Positions 59,940 to 64,000 of a DNA stretch of 64,000 bases are shown piece after piece. Origin of the DNA: Ashinkailepas kermadecensis (lineage: Eukaryota > Arthropoda > Thecostraca > Neolepadidae). Made by a program: the position numbers and the translations under genes. The notes beneath the pieces are model-generated. The model searched no databases. It was not told the DNA's origin and worked only from the letters and a program-made list of their open reading frames with translations. The stretch spans positions 124,001-188,000 of the forward strand of contig JAOTOM010004142.1 of NCBI GenBank assembly GCA_034440615.1, read 5' to 3'. Positions within the stretch are counted from its first letter, which is position 1, and every line of letters starts with the position of its first letter.

Positions 59940-61760
59940 AGTTGGTTAGTTAGTTATATGGTTATTTGGGTTTAAGGGAATACGAGGAAATGGTTTAAGG
60001 GCATTAGGACTGGAGAGCGCTTAAGCAGGCAAATCTGGTCCGATGTAGAGCTGGTAACGCATATCCGGCAAAGGCAGGGATATTCAGGAAGAGACAGGTG
60101 GGGGGGGGGATGGATGAGAGTGGCAATTGGGGAGAACAGCAATGGGGGGTTGGTTGGTTTTGGGCGGCACACGCGGTCACAGGCCAAGCAATGGGTAAGG
60201 ATTAAATGATCTAGTAGGAAGGCTTCCCTTCTCTCCACTACGGAGAGAAGAGGAAGACGTGGTGGAGAGAAGGTATTGTGCTCATGACTATACAAATTCT
60301 GGTGGTAAGACGGTCTTAAGAGGATGCAGCAAAACGCAACTTTACCGGGGGCAAGTGAGAGTGGTGGGAAAATGAGTCAGGTAAAGGAGAGGTGACATGA
60401 TGATCGTGTGATGCGGAGGAAACTCGTGTTCGCCATAGTTATTTTTGCATGGGGACACCAACGCACTGGTCGTGGTGGAAAGAAGAAGAAAAACAGTCGG
60501 GTATATTCTGGCTCACAGGGCTCTTTAACTATTTTTGGCATCATCAATACCCTTGGCTGATTGGCGGGGTGGACCCGGAGATTCACGAGCAGCTGCCGGA
60601 GACTCTTGGCAACCATAAACAAATTCCAACCAATCCCGGTAATCGTTCCTGACGCATTCTGTATTTAACCATATTCTTCACGCGCCTTGTGCGTTGGTCC
60701 ATATTCCTCGCGCGCCTTGTGCGTTGGTAACTTCAGGAGAGAGAGAGGACGCCACCCCATCGGTATCTACACAATAACGTGTCCGATTGTCCCATGGTAG
60801 ACGGCAGACGTTTCATCATAATGTGACATACCATCCCAAAAAGGGTAACGTCGAAAATTTTGACAGCAGCGGATACAAGCGGCCAAAAATGACGACAATA
60901 TTTTGGTGTGACTCCAGCTCCCACATTCAGTATCCAACACCTCACGTACTTTTCATCCAGTAGGAAAAATAGAACACAAGCATACATTCCTTCTGGCATG
61001 TAAGTCCTTTTTGTTATCAAAATTTTTCATGTGCGCAAATATACCCGAACATGTCATGAGTATATTAAATGGTCCAGCCGTCATTGAAGCCATTTACCAC
61101 GGCGTGTTAGCCATTCATTACAATGGCATTGACGGCATTCCGGGGCACAGCTCCCCGATATCGATGATTGGTTGGCTATTGGTTTTACGACACGCCGACC
61201 GTTGAGTCGTGTAGCGTCGCCAATCTCTCACGCCGATTGGTCGCGGGCGAAGAGTAGCGACGGGCGAGACTCGAACCCACAACCTTTCGATTGTGAGACG
61301 AGCATCTTACCCCTAGACCACTCGTCCCCCTAGAGATCGATGAGAGAAGATCGGGTATTACGCCGGGATTGCATCGTTTGCGGTCGGGAACTGGGACGTC
61401 TATGTACGGAAACCAACTAATACATCAAGGCAGGATGTCACGCAGACGCGCTCGAATTAATTGCGTTGGAGATCTTGAAAATGAAGGCGGGAGCAGCCTT
61501 GTCAACTGCTCAGTCGTAACAATTCCATCGCCAAAGATGCCCCCAGCCGCTCCTGCGCCGGAACAATACTGCGCACCAGCGCTGTATCGCTTCCAATGAA
61601 AGTGACGTCTTCGCTCATGGGCAAGTCGGGGGCAGGCAACAATTATGTGATGAACTGATAGTGGCGCGAGGCGGCACTTTCGGCACAGCGGCCTTTGGTC
61701 ACCACTCAGGAGGTACCGGCCGGGTGTTGCTTCATGAAAATGACTGGCAATCATCTAGTG
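59940..61760 (-). pseudogene. LINE 3' remnant on minus strand
   Basis: 61425-61754 (minus) encodes LCRKCRLAPLSVHHIIVACP and RLAHERRRHF, the Cys/His segment found after RT in several non-LTR LINEs. The frame is not intact beyond this. A SINE sits at 61168-61330. The left end, TTAAACCCAAATAACCATAT then AACTAACTAAC on minus, is the tail also seen in the miniature insertions. Joining these two ends into one element is inference; the middle was not aligned. Confidence 0.5.
61168..61330 (-). mobile_element. tRNA-derived SINE (family 1)
   Basis: Full copy with boxes A and B. ATCGATGA flanks both sides (61160-61167, 61336-61343). Confidence 0.9.
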
Positions 61761-62373
61761 CCTCCATTAGACTCAACGTGCATTTCACACATACGTATTT
61801 CCGGTCCGAATGGTCGATGCATTATGAGTAGAGGTGGCAAATGTCAAGAACGACAGCCAGCTAAAGATGCTTTTCTACCGGTCCTTTGGATATATTCCGG
61901 GCTTCCGGGCCTTTCGCACGCTCTTTGATCGGCTCACATACAGAACCGGTCTATTGGCCGGGCTCCGGGAGGTCTTAACTTGGTTCTAGTCAGAAATGTT
62001 TGGTTCTCTGACATCTCTACTTGTGATATTTATAGATATGATATTTATCCCTTCACGAGACGGTCCATCGAACTTTCAGTAACTTATGCATCATCCATCA
62101 CGTTTGAAAGATCCAGTATAACTCCATTTTTAAGGAGTATACTCAATTTTTAATCGCCATCTCAAGCTCTGGAAATTTATAGACATTCAATTCCACGCCT
62201 CCGCCACAATTTAGTTCTACGATTGCATGTATTTAACGACGATTACGTTCAGTACGGGTGTTCATTTGGGAAACCTAAATGAACACGCACCGAGACACAG
62301 ATAGCAGCGAACAATTCTGGCTGTTTCCCATCACGCAGACACCTGGCAACACCGGTCACGGAGCCGCCCCCGT
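61761..62373. other. Intron sequence without recognised gene
   Basis: AT-rich from 61980; nothing recognised. Confidence 0.5.
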
Positions 62374-62426
62374 TGGCTATTTGGGCTTCACGGCGCGTTG
62401 ACCGCTCCGGTCATATTGCGCCCGTG
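62374..62426 (-). mobile_element. 53-bp miniature GGGCGC-type insertion
   Basis: GGCTATTTGGGCTTCACGGC tail and core, then GGTCATATTGCGCCC. Flanks GGAGCCGCCCYCGT at 62360-62373 and 62427-62440 differ by one base. Confidence 0.88.
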
Positions 62427-62694
62427 GGAGCCGCCCTCGTGCCGGGTCGTTGCCACGCACGCGGCGCGACGGTATGACACGTGACACGAACACTTCTGGA
62501 CGGCAAATGACGCCGACCGCGTAATTGGCGAGGAGGTGGCGAGCTATTCGTGAGTGCGACGTCAGCGGCTCTTGGCGCAGTGCTGATGCAACACGGTTCA
62601 CCCCCCCCCCCCTCCCTCCCACCCATCCATCACCCCCGGTGGCAGCGCAAGACACGCAGGCACTTCACGAACCGGACTTTCGATGCTGACACCA

Positions 62695-63280
62695 CTCCCA
62701 GCGCTTCGGTCTTGATGTCCTCGGTACTCCGGTCCTGACGTCCCGGACACTCGCCCTCGCCATTTCCGTCCTCATGTCCCCAGGACTCAGATGGCCTCCG
62801 TGTTCTGGTACTGGCCTCCTTCGTACTGTGGTCCTGACAATCTCAGTACCCCGGTTCTGACGATCTGAGTACCGCGGTCCTGACCATCTCGGTACCAAGG
62901 TCCTGACCATCTCAGTACCCCGGTCCTGACCATCTCAGTATCCCGGTCCTGACGATCTAAGTGCCCCGGTCTGACAAGCTCAGCACCCCGGTCCTGACGA
63001 TCTCAGCACCCCGGTTCTGACATTTCAGTACCCCGGTCCTGACAATCTCGGTACCCCGGTCCTGACAAGCTCAGTGCCCCGGTCCTGACGATCTCAACAC
63101 CCCGGTCCTGACAATCTCGGTACCTCGTTACTGACGATCTCAGTACACCGGTCCCGACGATTTCAGTACCCCGGTCGTGACGACATCGGAACCCCTGTCC
63201 CAACGACCTCGGAGTCCCGGTCCTGATGTCAGCACTGCGACCATGGCGACCTCGGAACCCCGGTCCTGGTGTCGTCGGCA
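62695..63280. repeat. ~24-25-bp minisatellite (CCCCGGTCCTGACGATCTCA)
   Basis: More than 20 diverged units GTACCCCGGTCCTGACRATC TCA. Confidence 0.93.
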
Positions 63281-64000
63281 CTGCGACCATGACGTCATCA
63301 GAGCCGGACCGTTGGCCTGTCACACCGACTTCCTTCTATAGCAGGCGGCATGCAAATCGCGACACGCTTCCCGGACTCGGCTGAACAACCCGAGCCTGCC
63401 CGCTACGGAACACCGAGTCAGGTCTACCTCTTGCAAAGCGGTTGGCGATCGATCGTGTCGGCGATCCGCCACCAAACTGACTGAAAAGCGGAGAAGGCGC
63501 AGAACAAAAACCGGAGGGGGAAATCGTCCGCGTCGGCGGTGGCGTTACGTGGTACAAAGCCCGACACCGTGCGACGCACGAGCGCCATTCCTGTCGGCCC
63601 GGAACGCTTCCAGCCGAGAGAATCACGGCAATACTGGGGGCTGCCCGGCGAGGGAGCGCCGGGCCATGGTCGGCTCGTGACTGTGCCGGAAATGGCTCCT
63701 GAGGCAGGCCTGCACCAGCCACCTTTAGTGAAGTGACGTCTCAAAACTATAACGGCGGCAGCTGTACGCATGCACACGGCTGTACGGGTGGGTGCATTGT
63801 CCATCATCACCAACGATGGTATTACTGACAAATATACATAACAGACAGCGCAAAACAGCTATGTCTCAGATATTCGTGCATGGACGTTGCACGGACGTCC
63901 ATGGACGTATCAACGACGACTCATGTTGATATTCGTTGATAATGCATGGACGAGCATGACTAAAACAAATTTGAACGTGCGGAGGGTAAACAAGATCGTG
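63281..64000. other. Sequence without recognised gene
   Basis: Minus ORFs of 128-135 codons at 63336-63831 lack Ig or other family patterns. Confidence 0.45.

Noticed and set aside
395..61330. Functional tRNA genes at box A/box B sites
   Set aside because: Box sequences are followed by SINE bodies and tails, acceptor stems do not pair well, and target duplications flank them.

Overview
This is eukaryotic genomic DNA, most likely from an invertebrate animal and plausibly an arthropod or crustacean. The assignment rests on an intron-rich UNC5 netrin-receptor gene, CR1-like LINEs, tRNA-derived SINEs, hAT-type MITEs and very many minisatellites. The species cannot be fixed from the sequence alone.

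One host gene dominates the window. It is an UNC5-family netrin receptor on the minus strand, so its 5' end lies to the right. Twelve exons are well supported by homology, splice sites and matching intron phase: Ig domain 2 (41735-42019), thrombospondin repeats 1 and 2 (28750-28917, 24614-24778), transmembrane exon (16022-16168), two cytoplasmic linker exons (14955-15098, 13604-13783), ZU5 (10604-10744, 9011-9174) and UPA-region exons (8048-8174, 7250-7363, 6529-6675, 5618-5803). A thirteenth Ser/Thr-rich exon (3554-3663) is likely. Signal peptide, Ig1 and the C-terminal death domain were not found. They probably lie beyond the right and left ends. One exon (7250-7363) carries an apparent +1 frameshift.

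The most striking feature is that many minisatellites in these introns are tandem copies of the adjacent exon-intron junction itself. Ten junctions of seven exons carry such arrays. Acceptor-edge arrays repeat the 3' splice site with the first exon bases, and donor-edge arrays repeat the last exon bases with the 5' splice site. Several arrays keep usable-looking splice sites, and the 21-bp array after thrombospondin repeat 1 stays in frame throughout.

The rest is transposable elements and simple or tandem repeats. At 1-2995 a CR1-like LINE is interrupted by a SINE (17-bp target duplication) and by a 1.44-kb TA-flanked DNA transposon. A second CR1-like copy with a long RT ORF lies at 26357-27992, and another LINE lies on the minus strand at 59940-61760. 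Two tRNA-derived SINE families recur, almost all on the minus strand. A set of extremely short (36-64 bp) insertions with good target-site duplications shares a GGGCGC...GCGCCC hairpin core and a tail resembling the 59940 LINE. Large pure arrays include a 22-bp array (17240-18375), a 24-bp array (51130-51780), GCAGG repeats (52645-53150), a 25-bp array with higher-order structure (56390-58790) and a 71-bp array (58880-59380).
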